From Burkholderia ambifaria AMMD (GTDB lineage: Bacteria > Pseudomonadota > Gammaproteobacteria > Burkholderiales > Burkholderiaceae), in assembly GCF_000203915.1 (NCBI RefSeq), contig NC_008390.1, positions 124,001 to 188,000 on the forward strand: a stretch of 64,000 nt of DNA, given 5' to 3'. Position 1 is the first letter of the stretch; each line of letters starts with the position of its first letter. The notes beneath the pieces are model-generated. The model was not told the origin of the DNA. It ran no database searches and was given only the letters and a program-made list of their open reading frames with translations. Below are positions 51,201 to 60,537 of the stretch, in pieces. The position numbers and the translations under genes were made by a program.

Positions 51201-51603
51201 ACACATGGCTCCAGGCGCTGAGGGTGGCTTCGGGGCATCCCTGGCCGCGGGCCGGCAAGCGGCTTGCGCCCTGCGCGATCGGCCGCGCGGTGGACGCCTC
51301 CAAGTCTGTGAACGAGTCTAGCGACCCGCGCGCCAATCAAATGCCGGATTAGCGGGCCGTTTTCCCCCGCATTTCGGGGAATGCCGGCACAGCCGGGGCC
51401 GGGCGCGTGCCGCGACCTTGATCGTCGTCAAGCCGCCGATCGCACCTTCAGATGAAAAGCGACCAAATCCGCCACCTGCTCCGCCGATTGGAACGGCGGG
51501 CCCGCGCCGAGAATGCTGGCATGTCGAGGGCCGTCCGCGCGTGTGCGATGCCGGCCTCCGCGCGGTTGCGCGCTCCGTACCGAACTCACGCTGGCTTACC
51601 ACG
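51201..51603. other. 403-bp divergent regulatory region of the sugar island
   Basis: It lies between the minus-strand sugar operon and the plus-strand GT41 operon and is AT-richer than its surroundings in two places (about 51325-51350 and 51440-51495). It must hold promoters for both directions. A sigma-28-like element is found on the plus strand (separate entry); for the minus strand I find no convincing box. No coding potential is seen. Confidence 0.55.
51464..51490 (+). promoter_or_regulatory. Candidate sigma-28 (FliA) promoter of the GT41 operon
   Basis: CAAA (51464-51467) and GCCGATTG (51483-51490) are exactly 15 bp apart, compared with the flagellar consensus TAAA-N15-GCCGATAA (3 of 4 and 6 of 8 matches, perfect spacing). 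Transcription would start near 51500, about 100 bp before the first GT41 ATG. It would tie the glycosyltransferases to late flagellar gene expression. Sequence-based only. Confidence 0.5.
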
Positions 51604-53400
51604 ATGACTGATCTCACGCTGTCCGACTCCCCCGTCGCCACGATCGAAGCGGCGCTGGCGCACCACCAGGCCGACCGGCTCGAGGAAGCCGAGACGCTGT
51701 ACCGCCGGATTCTCGACGCCGAGCCGCGGCACGCGGACGCGCTGCATCTGCTCGGCCTGATCGGTCACCAGTACGGGCGCTATCACGAGGCGACGGAACT
51801 GATCATGGCGGCGATCGAGATCAAGCCCGACGCGACCTATTACTACAACCTCGGCAACGTGATGCAGGCGAACAATCGGCCGGCCGCCGCCGCCGAGTGT
51901 TTCCGCCTCGCGATCGAGCTGCGGCCCGGCTACGTCGACGCGTACAACAACCTCGGCAACGCGCAGCGGCTCGCGGGCCACGCACGCGAGGCCGTCGACG
52001 CGTTCTGCCAGGCGATCGCGCTGCAGCCCGACCACGGGCAGGCATACAACAACCTCGGCAACGCGCTGCTCGACCTGAACGAGATCCCGGCCGCGCTCGA
52101 GGCGTACCAGCACGCGGTTGCGCTGCGTCCGGAGCTGCCGGAGCCGCGCAGCAACCTGCTGTTCGCGTACCACTACAGCGACGCGTTCGACCCGCACGCG
52201 TACCTCGACGAAGCCGCGCGCTTCGATGCGCTCGTCACGCAGCGCGCGCAGCCGTACTCGACGTGGCAGGTCGACCTGGGCGCGCGCATCGGGCGGCCGC
52301 TGCGCGTGGGCATCGTGTCGGGCGACCTGAAGGCGCACCCGGTCGGCTATTTCATCGAAGGGATGCTCGCGCACGTGAAGCGCGAGCGCATCGAACTGCA
52401 TGCGTATCCGACGCGCGAGATCGAGGACGACGTGACCGCGCGCATCAAGCCGCGCTTCGCGTCGTGGACGTGTATTGCCGGCCTCGACGACGCGGCGGCT
52501 GCCGCGCGCATTCACGACGACGGCATCGACGTGCTGATCGACGCATCCGGCCATACGATCCACAACCGCCTGCCGCTGTTCGCGTGGAAGCCCGCGCCGC
52601 TGCAGGTGAGCTGGCCCGGTTATTTCGCGAGCACCGGCATGCGCGCGATCGACTACGTGCTCGGCGATCGCCACGTGATGCCGGCCGACGAGGCCGCGCA
52701 TTTCGTCGAACGCGCGTGGCACCTGCCCGATAGCTACTTGTGCTTCACGCCGCCAGCTGTCGAGCTCGACGGCGGCCCGCTGCCGATGCTCGCGAACGGT
52801 TATCCGACCTTCGGCTATTTCGGCAAGCTCGCGAAGCTCACCGATCACGTGATCGACGTATGGTCGCGCGTGCTGCGCGACGTGCCGAACGCACGACTGT
52901 TCGTGAAGGCGCCGCATCTCGACGATCCGCGCGAGCAGGACGCGCTCGCGGCCCGCTTCGCCGCGCACGGCATCGATGCGGCGCGTCTGCTGTTCGAAGG
53001 CCGGTCGCCGCGCGACGAATATCTGGCCGCCTACCGGCGCGTCGACCTGATGCTGAGCCCGTTCCCGTACCCGGGCGGCACGACGACGGCCGAGGCGCTG
53101 TGGATGGGCGTGCCCGTGCTTGGCCGCCGCGGCGCGCGGTTCCTGTCGCACATCTGCGAAAGCCTGCTGCAGGCGGCGCGCCTGCCCGAATGGATCGCGG
53201 ACGACGACGACGCGTATGTCGCGAAGGCCGTCGCGTTCGCACGCAATCCGGCCGAGCTGGCCGTGCTGCGCACGACGCTGCGTGCGCAGGTGCTGGCGTC
53301 GCCGCTGTGCGATGCGCCCCGCTTCGCGCGTCATTTCGAGGAGGCGCTGCACGAAATGTGGGTGCGCCGCGTCGACGCCGCACCGGGAGCCGCAGCGTGA
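51604..53400 (+). CDS. TPR/GT41 (O-GlcNAc-transferase-like) glycosyltransferase 1
   Basis: A 598-residue protein with about five tetratricopeptide repeats (residues 5-205; [40 protein letters not shown]) and an OGT-type catalytic region from about 232. That region begins [20 protein letters not shown], with H245 in the HPVG motif at the place of the OGT active-site His, and has [38 protein letters not shown] and [20 protein letters not shown], the UDP-sugar site. Members O-glycosylate Ser/Thr of proteins; in bacteria some act on flagellin. First gene of a six-gene operon; GTGA overlap with the next. The target protein is inferred from the neighbouring flagellar cap genes. Confidence 0.88.
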   Translation: MTDLTLSDSPVATIEAALAHHQADRLEEAETLYRRILDAEPRHADALHLLGLIGHQYGRYHEATELIMAAIEIKPDATYYYNLGNVMQANNRPAAAAECFRLAIELRPGYVDAYNNLGNAQRLAGHAREAVDAFCQAIALQPDHGQAYNNLGNALLDLNEIPAALEAYQHAVALRPELPEPRSNLLFAYHYSDAFDPHAYLDEAARFDALVTQRAQPYSTWQVDLGARIGRPLRVGIVSGDLKAHPVGYFIEGMLAHVKRERIELHAYPTREIEDDVTARIKPRFASWTCIAGLDDAAAAARIHDDGIDVLIDASGHTIHNRLPLFAWKPAPLQVSWPGYFASTGMRAIDYVLGDRHVMPADEAAHFVERAWHLPDSYLCFTPPAVELDGGPLPMLANGYPTFGYFGKLAKLTDHVIDVWSRVLRDVPNARLFVKAPHLDDPREQDALAARFAAHGIDAARLLFEGRSPRDEYLAAYRRVDLMLSPFPYPGGTTTAEALWMGVPVLGRRGARFLSHICESLLQAARLPEWIADDDDAYVAKAVAFARNPAELAVLRTTLRAQVLASPLCDAPRFARHFEEALHEMWVRRVDAAPGAAA

Positions 53401-54338
53401 ACGGCCAGTCCGTCCTCGTTACCGGCGGCGCGGGCTTTCTCGGCTCGCACCTCTGCGAGCGGCTCGTGCACGCCGGCTACGACGTGATGTGCGTCGACAA
53501 CTTCCACACCGGCAGCAAGCGCAACATCGAACACCTGATCGGCCAGGTCAATTTCGAGGTGATCCGCCACGACGTGTGGCTGCCGCTCTACGTCGAAGCG
53601 GACCGCGTGTTCAACATGGCGTGCCCGGCGAGCCCCGTGCACTACCAGAGCGACCCGGTGTCGACGGTGAAGACGGCCGTGCTCGGCGCGATCAACATGC
53701 TCGGCCTCGCGAAGCGCTGCGGCGCGCGCATCCTGCAGGCGTCGACGAGCGAGGTGTACGGCGACGCGCAGCAGCATCCGCAGCAGGAAAGCTACTGGGG
53801 CAACGTGAATCCGAACGGGCTGCGTGCGTGCTACGACGAAGGCAAGCGCTGCGCCGAGACGCTGTTCTTCGACTATCACCGTCAGCATGGCGTCGATATC
53901 CGCGTGGTGCGGATCTTCAATACCTACGGGCCGCGCATGCGCGCGGACGACGGGCGCGTCGTGTCGAACTTCATCATGCAGGCGCTGCGCGGCGAGCCGA
54001 TCACGCTGTACGGCGACGGCAGCCAGACGCGTTCGTTCTGCTACGTCGACGATCTCGTCGAAGGGCTGTTGCGGATGATGAACCAGGACGACGACACCGG
54101 CCCGATCAACCTCGGCAACCCGAGCGAGATCACGATCCGCGAGCTGGCCGAATGCGTGCTGCGGCTCACCGGTTCGAAAAGCCGCATCGAATATCGCCCG
54201 CTGCCGGCCGACGATCCGCTGCAGCGCCGTCCCGACATCGGCCGCGCGCGCCAGCGTCTGGACTGGCAGCCCGGCATCGCGCTCGAGGACGGCCTGAAGG
54301 AGACGATCGCCCATTTCCGCAAACAGGTGAATGCATGA
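53397..54338 (+). CDS. UDP-glucuronate decarboxylase-like NAD-dependent epimerase
   Basis: A 313-residue extended short-chain dehydrogenase closest in motif to UDP-xylose synthase. [15 protein letters not shown] (7-20) binds NAD. The catalytic set is S118 in [11 protein letters not shown]146 and K150 in ACYDEGKR, the UXS version of Yxxx[21 protein letters not shown] and [20 protein letters not shown] are also UXS hallmarks. It would convert UDP-glucuronate to UDP-xylose or an intermediate such as UDP-4-keto-xylose. The start is GTG at 53397, overlapping the previous stop (GTGA). The following C-methyltransferase-like gene suggests the product is further modified. Confidence 0.88.
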   Translation: MNGQSVLVTGGAGFLGSHLCERLVHAGYDVMCVDNFHTGSKRNIEHLIGQVNFEVIRHDVWLPLYVEADRVFNMACPASPVHYQSDPVSTVKTAVLGAINMLGLAKRCGARILQASTSEVYGDAQQHPQQESYWGNVNPNGLRACYDEGKRCAETLFFDYHRQHGVDIRVVRIFNTYGPRMRADDGRVVSNFIMQALRGEPITLYGDGSQTRSFCYVDDLVEGLLRMMNQDDDTGPINLGNPSEITIRELAECVLRLTGSKSRIEYRPLPADDPLQRRPDIGRARQRLDWQPGIALEDGLKETIAHFRKQVNA

Positions 54339-55540
54339 GCCCCGACCTGATCGACGCCCCTTGCCCCGTCTGCGCGCATACGGTTGCCGCGCCGTTCTTC
54401 CCGGGCGGCGAGCGCACGCTCGCGACGCTCGCGTGGCCCGCATCCGCCGAAGCGGCGCGCGGGCTGCCGCGTCATGCGCTCGACTTCGTCCAGTGCCCGC
54501 AGTGTTCGCACGTGTGGAACCACCGGTTCAGCTACGACGCGATTCCGTATCAGAGCAACCCGAACCGGATGTTCAACAGCGGCGGGATCTGGAAAGGCCA
54601 TCTCGCGGCCACGCGCGACCTGCTGCTCGGCACGCTGCCGACTGAACCGACGGTCGTCGAGATCGGCTGCGGAGAAGGCCATTTCGTGCGCGGCCTCGCG
54701 CAGGCGAGCCGCGGCGGGCGTTTCGCCGGCTTCGATCCGAACGCGAGCGCGGGCACCGGCAACGGCATCGAATTCCACGCGCGGCTGTTCGAACCATTGG
54801 CCGACATGCCCGCGTTCCGCCCCGACGCGATCGTGATCCGGCACGTGCTCGAACACCTGACCGAACCCGCGAAGCTCGTCGAGCAGCTCGCATGGGGCGC
54901 GTCGCGCCAGCCGAACGCGTGCTGGCTGTTCGCGGAAGTACCGTGCATCGATCGCGTGTTCGAGACCGACCGCCTCGCCGACTTCTTCTACGAGCACGTA
55001 TCGCAGTTCACGACGGAGTCGTTCCGCACGCTGATGGCGCGCGCCGGCGAGATCGTGACGCTCGCGCACGGCTACGACGGTGAAGTCGTCTATGCGCTGG
55101 TACGGCTCGGCGTGCCGGCGCACGCGCGCACGCGCGCCGACGCATCGCTGCGGTTCGCGGCGCGCTCGGTCGAGAACCGCGCGGCGATCGCCGGGCAGCT
55201 CACCGAGCTTGCCGGGTCGGGGCGGCGCGTCGCGATCTGGGGCGGCACCGGCAAGGCCGCCGCGTTCATCCATCACTTCGATGCCGATGCCGCGCGCTTC
55301 CCGCTCGTCGTCGATTCCGATCCCGACAAGGTCGGCACCTATGTGCCGGGCACCGGCCAGAAGATCGAATTCCGCGACGCGCTGAAGGCGGCGCCGGCCG
55401 ACGTGATCATCATTCCGACGCAATGGCGCGCACGCGACATCGTCGCCGAGATGTCGCGCGAAGGGATCGCGGCGGCGGCCGTGATGATCGAGCACGACGG
55501 CCGACTGATCGACTTCGGGCGCGAACCGCATCCGTATTGA
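54335..55540 (+). CDS. Sugar C-methyltransferase-like protein (Methyltransf_13/14 architecture)
   Basis: A 401-residue SAM methyltransferase with three parts. Residues 10-57 hold a zinc-finger-like CPVC (10-13) and CPQC (54-57). Residues about 105-230 form the SAM domain with [17 protein letters not shown] and [18 protein letters not shown]. Residues 265-401 form a second Rossmann-like lobe ([34 protein letters not shown]). This zinc-SAM-lobe order is that of nucleotide-sugar C-methyltransferases such as TylCIII and NovU, which build branched sugars. It overlaps the decarboxylase gene (ATGA). The pair could make a C-methylated pentose from UDP-glucuronate; this is inference. Confidence 0.85.
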   Translation: MSPDLIDAPCPVCAHTVAAPFFPGGERTLATLAWPASAEAARGLPRHALDFVQCPQCSHVWNHRFSYDAIPYQSNPNRMFNSGGIWKGHLAATRDLLLGTLPTEPTVVEIGCGEGHFVRGLAQASRGGRFAGFDPNASAGTGNGIEFHARLFEPLADMPAFRPDAIVIRHVLEHLTEPAKLVEQLAWGASRQPNACWLFAEVPCIDRVFETDRLADFFYEHVSQFTTESFRTLMARAGEIVTLAHGYDGEVVYALVRLGVPAHARTRADASLRFAARSVENRAAIAGQLTELAGSGRRVAIWGGTGKAAAFIHHFDADAARFPLVVDSDPDKVGTYVPGTGQKIEFRDALKAAPADVIIIPTQWRARDIVAEMSREGIAAAAVMIEHDGRLIDFGREPHPY

Positions 55541-55552
55541 GCGGCGCGCGCG

Positions 55553-58054
55553 ATGGAGCCGATTGAACTGCAATTGCGCGCGGCGCTCGCGCATCACGAG
55601 GCTGGACGTCTCGGGGAAGCGAAGGCGTTGTACGACGCGATCCTGCACGCGGAGCCCGGGCAGCCCGATGCGATGCACTTCCTCGGGCTGCTCGCGTGCC
55701 AGCTGAAGCAGTACGACGCGGGCCTTGCCCTGATGGAGCGCTCGCTAGCCGCGCGGCCGGACGCGTCATATTTCAACAACCTCGGCAACATGCTGCGCGA
55801 ATGCGGGCGGCTCGACGACGCGATCGCGCACTACCGTCGCGCGGTGGCGTTGCGTCCGGACTATCCGGAAGCGCACAACAACCTCGGCAACGCGCTGCGC
55901 GACGCGCGCGATCCGGCCGAGGCGATGCAGAGCTGTTCGCGCGCGATCGAATTGCGTCCCGGTTATGCGGAGGCATACAACAACCTCGGCAACGTGCTGC
56001 AGGACCTGGGCGAGCTGGATGCGGCCGCGGCGAGCTACGGCAAGGCGATCGCCTTCCATCCCGCGTATGCGGAAGCGCACAGCAACCTCGGCAACGTGCT
56101 GCGCACACAGGAGCGGCACGCGGACGCGATCGTTCATTACCGCCGCGCGATCGAATTGAGTCCTGCGCTGCCCGCCGCGTGTCACGGCCTCGGCCTGTCG
56201 CTGTGGGCGCTCGGCGAACTGAGCGAAGCCGTGAGCGTGCTGGGCGCCGCCGCGGCCGGGTCCGACGACGCGAGCCTGCACAACAACTACGCGGGCGTGC
56301 TGCGCGACGCGGGTGACCTCGACGCCGCCGCGGCGCACTACGCACGCGCGATCGCGCTCGATGCGTCGCTAGCCGCCGCGCATGCGAACTTGAGCGGCGT
56401 GCGCCGCCGTCAGGCGCGTTATGCGCAAGCGCTCGTGCATGCGCAGGAGGCGATCCGCATCGCACCGCATCTCGCCGATGCGCACAACCAGGCGGGCAAC
56501 GCTCACCACGGCCTGGGCGATCTCGTCGCGGCGCAAGCGTGCTACCGCACCGCGCTCGAGCTGAATCCGGCCGACAGCGGCACGTGCCACAACCTGTCCG
56601 TCGTGCTGCTCAAGCGCGAGCGGCACGCCGATGCGCTCGCGTATTGCCGGCAGGCGCTGGCGGGCGGCCGCCCGACCGTGTCGATGTACGTGAATCTTGG
56701 CGACATCCTGCGTGCGCAGGGCAACGTCGACGCCGCGGTGCCCGCGTATCGCGATGCGCTTGCGCTGGTGCGCGACGACGCGAGCGACGATGCGGCGGAG
56801 GTGCTCGGCCGCCTGCTGTTCGCCGCCGCGGCATCGGCGACCGTATCCCCCGCCGACTATCTGAATGACGCGCGCCGCTACGGCCGCCACCTCGCGGCGC
56901 GTTCGACGCGCTATACGCATGACGTGCGCGCACGCGCGGCCGACGCGCTGCACCGCCCGCTGCGGGTCGGCTTCGTATCGGGCGACTTGCGGCAGCACCC
57001 GGTCGGGATCTTCGTCGAAAGCGTGTTCGCGCATCTCGATCGCACGCGCGTTGCGCCATACGTGTACACGACGTCGGACGAAGCGGACGCGATCACCGCA
57101 CGGCTGAAGCCGCATGCGGCCGTCTGGCGTTCGATCGCCGGTTGCGATCCGCGAGCCGCCGCCCGCACGATTCACGACGACGGCATCGACGTGCTCGTCG
57201 ACCTCGCCGGCCATACGCAGGCGAGCGGCCTGGCCGCATTCGGCTGGAAGCCGGCGCCCGTGCAGGCGAGCTGGCTCGGCTTCTTCGCATCGACGGGCTG
57301 CGACGCGATCGACTATTTCATCGGCGACGCGCGGACGTTGCCGGCCGACGAGGCGCATCACTTCGTCGAGCAACCGTGGCATTTGCCGGACAGCTACCTG
57401 TGCTTCACGCCGCCGTCCGACGACGTCGCAGTCGGCCCGCTGCCGATGGCCGCGAACGGCCACGTCACGTTCGGCTGTTTCGGCAAGCTCGTGAAGCTCG
57501 GTGACGACGTCGTGCGCGTGTGGTCGCGCGTGCTGGATGCGCTGCCCGGTGCACGGCTGTTGCTGAAGGCGCGCGAGCTTGAACAGGCGGCGGTGCGCGA
57601 CGCGACCGCCGCGCGCTTCGCGCGGCACGGGATCGACGCGAGCCGGCTGCTGTTCGACGGCGCATCGCCGCGCGCGGAGTATTTCAACGCGTACAACCGG
57701 ATCGATGTCGCGCTGAGCCCGTTCCCGTACCCGGGCGGCACGACGACGGCCGAAGCGCTGTGGATGGGCGTGCCGGTGCTCGGGATGAAGGGCGGACGGT
57801 TCGTCACGCACATCTGCGAGAGCCTGCTGCACGCGGCCGGGATGCCCGACTGGATCGCCGGCGATGAGGACGACTATGTCGCGAAGGCGGTCGCCGCCGC
57901 GCAGGGCGGCGCGCGGCTGGCGGCGTTGCGCGCGACGCTGCGCGAACGCACGCTCGCGTCGCCGCTGTGCGATGCGGCACGCTTCGCACGCAATCTCGAA
58001 GATGCCTTCGCCGGCATGTGGACACGCTATACGGAAACGGCACAGACAGCATGA
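55553..58054 (+). CDS. TPR/GT41 glycosyltransferase 2
   Basis: An 833-residue OGT-like protein with about 12 TPR units (residues 5-425) and catalytic region from about 470 (LRVGFVSGDLRQHPVGIFVE, H482 in [43 protein letters not shown]). The TPR stretch 17-206 is nearly identical to the same stretch of the next protein, and the C-terminal part ([36 protein letters not shown]) also matches. Between about residues 210 and 430 the two differ, so their protein-binding surface differs. It starts 12 bp after the methyltransferase gene and overlaps the next gene by ATGA. Confidence 0.88.
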   Translation: MEPIELQLRAALAHHEAGRLGEAKALYDAILHAEPGQPDAMHFLGLLACQLKQYDAGLALMERSLAARPDASYFNNLGNMLRECGRLDDAIAHYRRAVALRPDYPEAHNNLGNALRDARDPAEAMQSCSRAIELRPGYAEAYNNLGNVLQDLGELDAAAASYGKAIAFHPAYAEAHSNLGNVLRTQERHADAIVHYRRAIELSPALPAACHGLGLSLWALGELSEAVSVLGAAAAGSDDASLHNNYAGVLRDAGDLDAAAAHYARAIALDASLAAAHANLSGVRRRQARYAQALVHAQEAIRIAPHLADAHNQAGNAHHGLGDLVAAQACYRTALELNPADSGTCHNLSVVLLKRERHADALAYCRQALAGGRPTVSMYVNLGDILRAQGNVDAAVPAYRDALALVRDDASDDAAEVLGRLLFAAAASATVSPADYLNDARRYGRHLAARSTRYTHDVRARAADALHRPLRVGFVSGDLRQHPVGIFVESVFAHLDRTRVAPYVYTTSDEADAITARLKPHAAVWRSIAGCDPRAAARTIHDDGIDVLVDLAGHTQASGLAAFGWKPAPVQASWLGFFASTGCDAIDYFIGDARTLPADEAHHFVEQPWHLPDSYLCFTPPSDDVAVGPLPMAANGHVTFGCFGKLVKLGDDVVRVWSRVLDALPGARLLLKARELEQAAVRDATAARFARHGIDASRLLFDGASPRAEYFNAYNRIDVALSPFPYPGGTTTAEALWMGVPVLGMKGGRFVTHICESLLHAAGMPDWIAGDEDDYVAKAVAAAQGGARLAALRATLRERTLASPLCDAARFARNLEDAFAGMWTRYTETAQTA

Positions 58055-58668
58055 ACGATATCCAGCAGGCCCTGCAGGAGGCCCTCACGCACCATCAGGC
58101 CGGACGTCTCGGGGAAGCAAAGACGCTGTACGACGCGATCCTGCACGCTCAGCCCGGGCAGCCGGACGCGATGCACTTCCTCGGGCTGCTCGCGTGCCAG
58201 CTGAAGCAGTACGACGCGGGCCTCGCGTTGATGGAGCGCTCGCTCGCCGAGCGACCGGACGCGTCGTATTTCAACAACCTCGGCAACATGCTGCGCGAAT
58301 GCGGGCGGCTCGACGACGCGATCGCGCACTATCGTCGCGCGGTGGCGTTGCGTCCCGACTATCCGGAAGCGCACAACAACCTCGGCAACGCGCTGCGCGA
58401 CGCGCGCGATCCGGCCGAGGCGATGCGGAGCTGTTCGCGCGCGATCGAACTGCGCCCCGGCTACGCGGAGGCATACAACAACCTCGGCAACGTGCTGCAG
58501 GACCTGGGCGAACTGGATGCGGCCGCGGCAAGCTACGGCAAGGCGATCGCCTTCCATCCCGCGTACGCGGAAGCGCACAGCAACCTCGGCAACGTGCTGC
58601 GCGCACAGGAGCGGCACGCGGACGCGATCGTCCACTACCGCCGCGCGATTGAACTGAACCCTGCGCTG
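55604..58668 (+). repeat. Near-identical 567-bp segments in two adjacent GT41 genes
   Basis: Bases 55604-56170 and 58102-58668 line up at a constant offset of 2498 bp with scattered, largely synonymous differences, whereas the DNA right after them diverges. They encode the same six or so TPR units. The sharp loss of identity suggests recent duplication or gene conversion limited to this part. Confidence 0.85.
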
Positions 58669-60537
58669 CGCGTCGCGCATCGCGGGCTCGCCATTGCGCT
58701 GCGGGCGACCGACGATTTCGACGGCGCGCTCGAGCATGCGCGCGCGGGGCTCGAACCGGACGATGCGGAAGGCCATTGCATGCTCGGGCGGTCGCTGCGC
58801 AGCATGAACGACTTCGACGGCGCGGCGCGCTTGTTCGAGCGCGCGTGCGAGATCGATCCCGGCTACGCGCCGGCATGGTGCCGGCTCGGCGAGCTGCGTT
58901 GCCAGCAGGGCGAATACGAGGAATCCCTGCGCCTGTGCCGGCACGCGATCGAACTCGATCCCGAACTCGCGGATGCGTACAACTTCCTCGGTCTCGCGTA
59001 TCACAACCTCGACCGGATGGCGGCGTCGGAGCTGAGCCATCGCCACGCGATCGACCTGAATCCGGACGACGCGGACGCGCACCACAATCTCGCGGCCGCG
59101 CTGTTCCGTCTCGACAAGCTCGACGAGGCGATGAGCGAATACCGGATCGCGCAGGAACTCGGCGTCGATCCGGTGAAGATTCAGCTGACGCTCGGCGACA
59201 TCCTGTGGGCCAAGCGCGATTTCTCCGGTGCGGTCGCGGCGTTCCGCGAAGCCGTCGAACACGATCCGCATCGCGCTTACGCGCGGCTGCTGTTCAACAT
59301 GTCGAGCTCGCCGGCGTTCGCGCCCGAGGAGTGGGTCGTCGATGCGCAGCGCTACGGCGACTACCTGGCGCGCGACGCGCGGCTGCTGTCGCATGACCGC
59401 GAACAGCGTGCGCGGCAGGCGCGCGGCCGGCCGTTGCGCGTCGGCTTCGTGTCCGGCGACCTGCGTCAGCATCCGGTCGGGATTTTCCTCGAAAGCGTGC
59501 TCGCGCATCTCGATCGCACGCGCATCGAGCCGCATGCATACGTGACCTTCGTGGTGGAAGACGACGTGACCGCGCGGCTGAAAACGGGCTTCGCGAGCTG
59601 GAAGAAGCTCACGTGCCTGAATCGCGACCAGGCCGCGCGGATGATCCACGACGACGGCATCGACGTGCTCGTCGATCTGGCCGGCCACACCAACTGGAGC
59701 GGGCTGCCCGTGTTCGCGCACCGGCCCGCGCCGGTGCAGGCGAGCTGGCTCGGCTTCTTCGCGACGACCGGCTGCCGCGCGATCGACTACTTCATCGGCG
59801 ACCCGCATACGCTGCCGGCCGACGAGGCGCATCACTTCGTCGAGCAACCGTGGCATTTGCCGGACAGCTACCTGTGCTTCACGCCGCCGGCTTACGACGT
59901 CGCGGTCGGCCCGCTGCCGATGGCCACGAACGGTGGCGTGACGTTCGGCTGCTTCGGCAAGCTCACGAAGATCAGCGACGACGTGATCGCGCTGTGGTCG
60001 CGCCTGCTGCACGCGCTGCCCGATGCGCGGCTGATGCTGAAGGCGCACGAGCTCGGCGCGAGCGACCTGAACCGCGCGACGCTCGAGCGTTTCGCGCGGC
60101 ACGGCATCGGCGCGCATCAGCTGATCCTCGAAGGCGGTTCGCCGCGCGCCGAGTATTTCAACGCGTACAACCGGATCGACATCGCGCTGAGCCCGTTCCC
60201 GTATCCGGGCGGCACGACGACGGCCGAAGCGCTGTGGATGGGCGTGCCGGTGATCGGGATGAAGGGCGGCCGCTTCGTCACGCATATCTGCGAAAGCCTG
60301 CTGCATGCGGCCGGGATGGGCGACTGGATCGCCGCCGACGAGGACGCGTATCTCGCGAAGGCGATCGCGTTCGCGGGCGATCGCGACGCGCTGGCGGCAT
60401 TGCGCGCGACGCTGCGCGAACGCACGCTCGCGTCGCCGCTGTGCGACGCGGCGCGTTTCGCACGCAATCTCGAGGATGCGTTCCACGGGATGTGGGCGCG
60501 CTACGTGGCCGGCGACACGGACGGCGCACGCACATGA
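58051..60537 (+). CDS. TPR/GT41 glycosyltransferase 3
   Basis: An 828-residue OGT-like protein. About 12 TPR units occupy residues 5-420; the first six duplicate those of GT41 protein 2, the later ones do not (RATDDFDGALEHARAGLEPD, GRSLRSMNDFDGAARLFERA). The catalytic region begins about 460 with LRVGFVSGDLRQHPVGIFLE (H474) and has LAGHTNWSGLPVFAHRPAP, WLGFFATTGCRAIDYFIGD and [20 protein letters not shown]. All OGT motif residues appear intact, so it should be active. ATGA overlap at both ends gives tight coupling with its neighbours. Confidence 0.88.
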   Translation: MNDIQQALQEALTHHQAGRLGEAKTLYDAILHAQPGQPDAMHFLGLLACQLKQYDAGLALMERSLAERPDASYFNNLGNMLRECGRLDDAIAHYRRAVALRPDYPEAHNNLGNALRDARDPAEAMRSCSRAIELRPGYAEAYNNLGNVLQDLGELDAAAASYGKAIAFHPAYAEAHSNLGNVLRAQERHADAIVHYRRAIELNPALRVAHRGLAIALRATDDFDGALEHARAGLEPDDAEGHCMLGRSLRSMNDFDGAARLFERACEIDPGYAPAWCRLGELRCQQGEYEESLRLCRHAIELDPELADAYNFLGLAYHNLDRMAASELSHRHAIDLNPDDADAHHNLAAALFRLDKLDEAMSEYRIAQELGVDPVKIQLTLGDILWAKRDFSGAVAAFREAVEHDPHRAYARLLFNMSSSPAFAPEEWVVDAQRYGDYLARDARLLSHDREQRARQARGRPLRVGFVSGDLRQHPVGIFLESVLAHLDRTRIEPHAYVTFVVEDDVTARLKTGFASWKKLTCLNRDQAARMIHDDGIDVLVDLAGHTNWSGLPVFAHRPAPVQASWLGFFATTGCRAIDYFIGDPHTLPADEAHHFVEQPWHLPDSYLCFTPPAYDVAVGPLPMATNGGVTFGCFGKLTKISDDVIALWSRLLHALPDARLMLKAHELGASDLNRATLERFARHGIGAHQLILEGGSPRAEYFNAYNRIDIALSPFPYPGGTTTAEALWMGVPVIGMKGGRFVTHICESLLHAAGMGDWIAADEDAYLAKAIAFAGDRDALAALRATLRERTLASPLCDAARFARNLEDAFHGMWARYVAGDTDGART

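Noticed and set aside
51385..51405. GG-N10-GC (GGCACAGCCGGGGC) as a sigma-54 promoter for the GT41 operon
   Set aside because: The -12 element is GGGC rather than TTGC; in GC-rich DNA such spacing occurs by chance.
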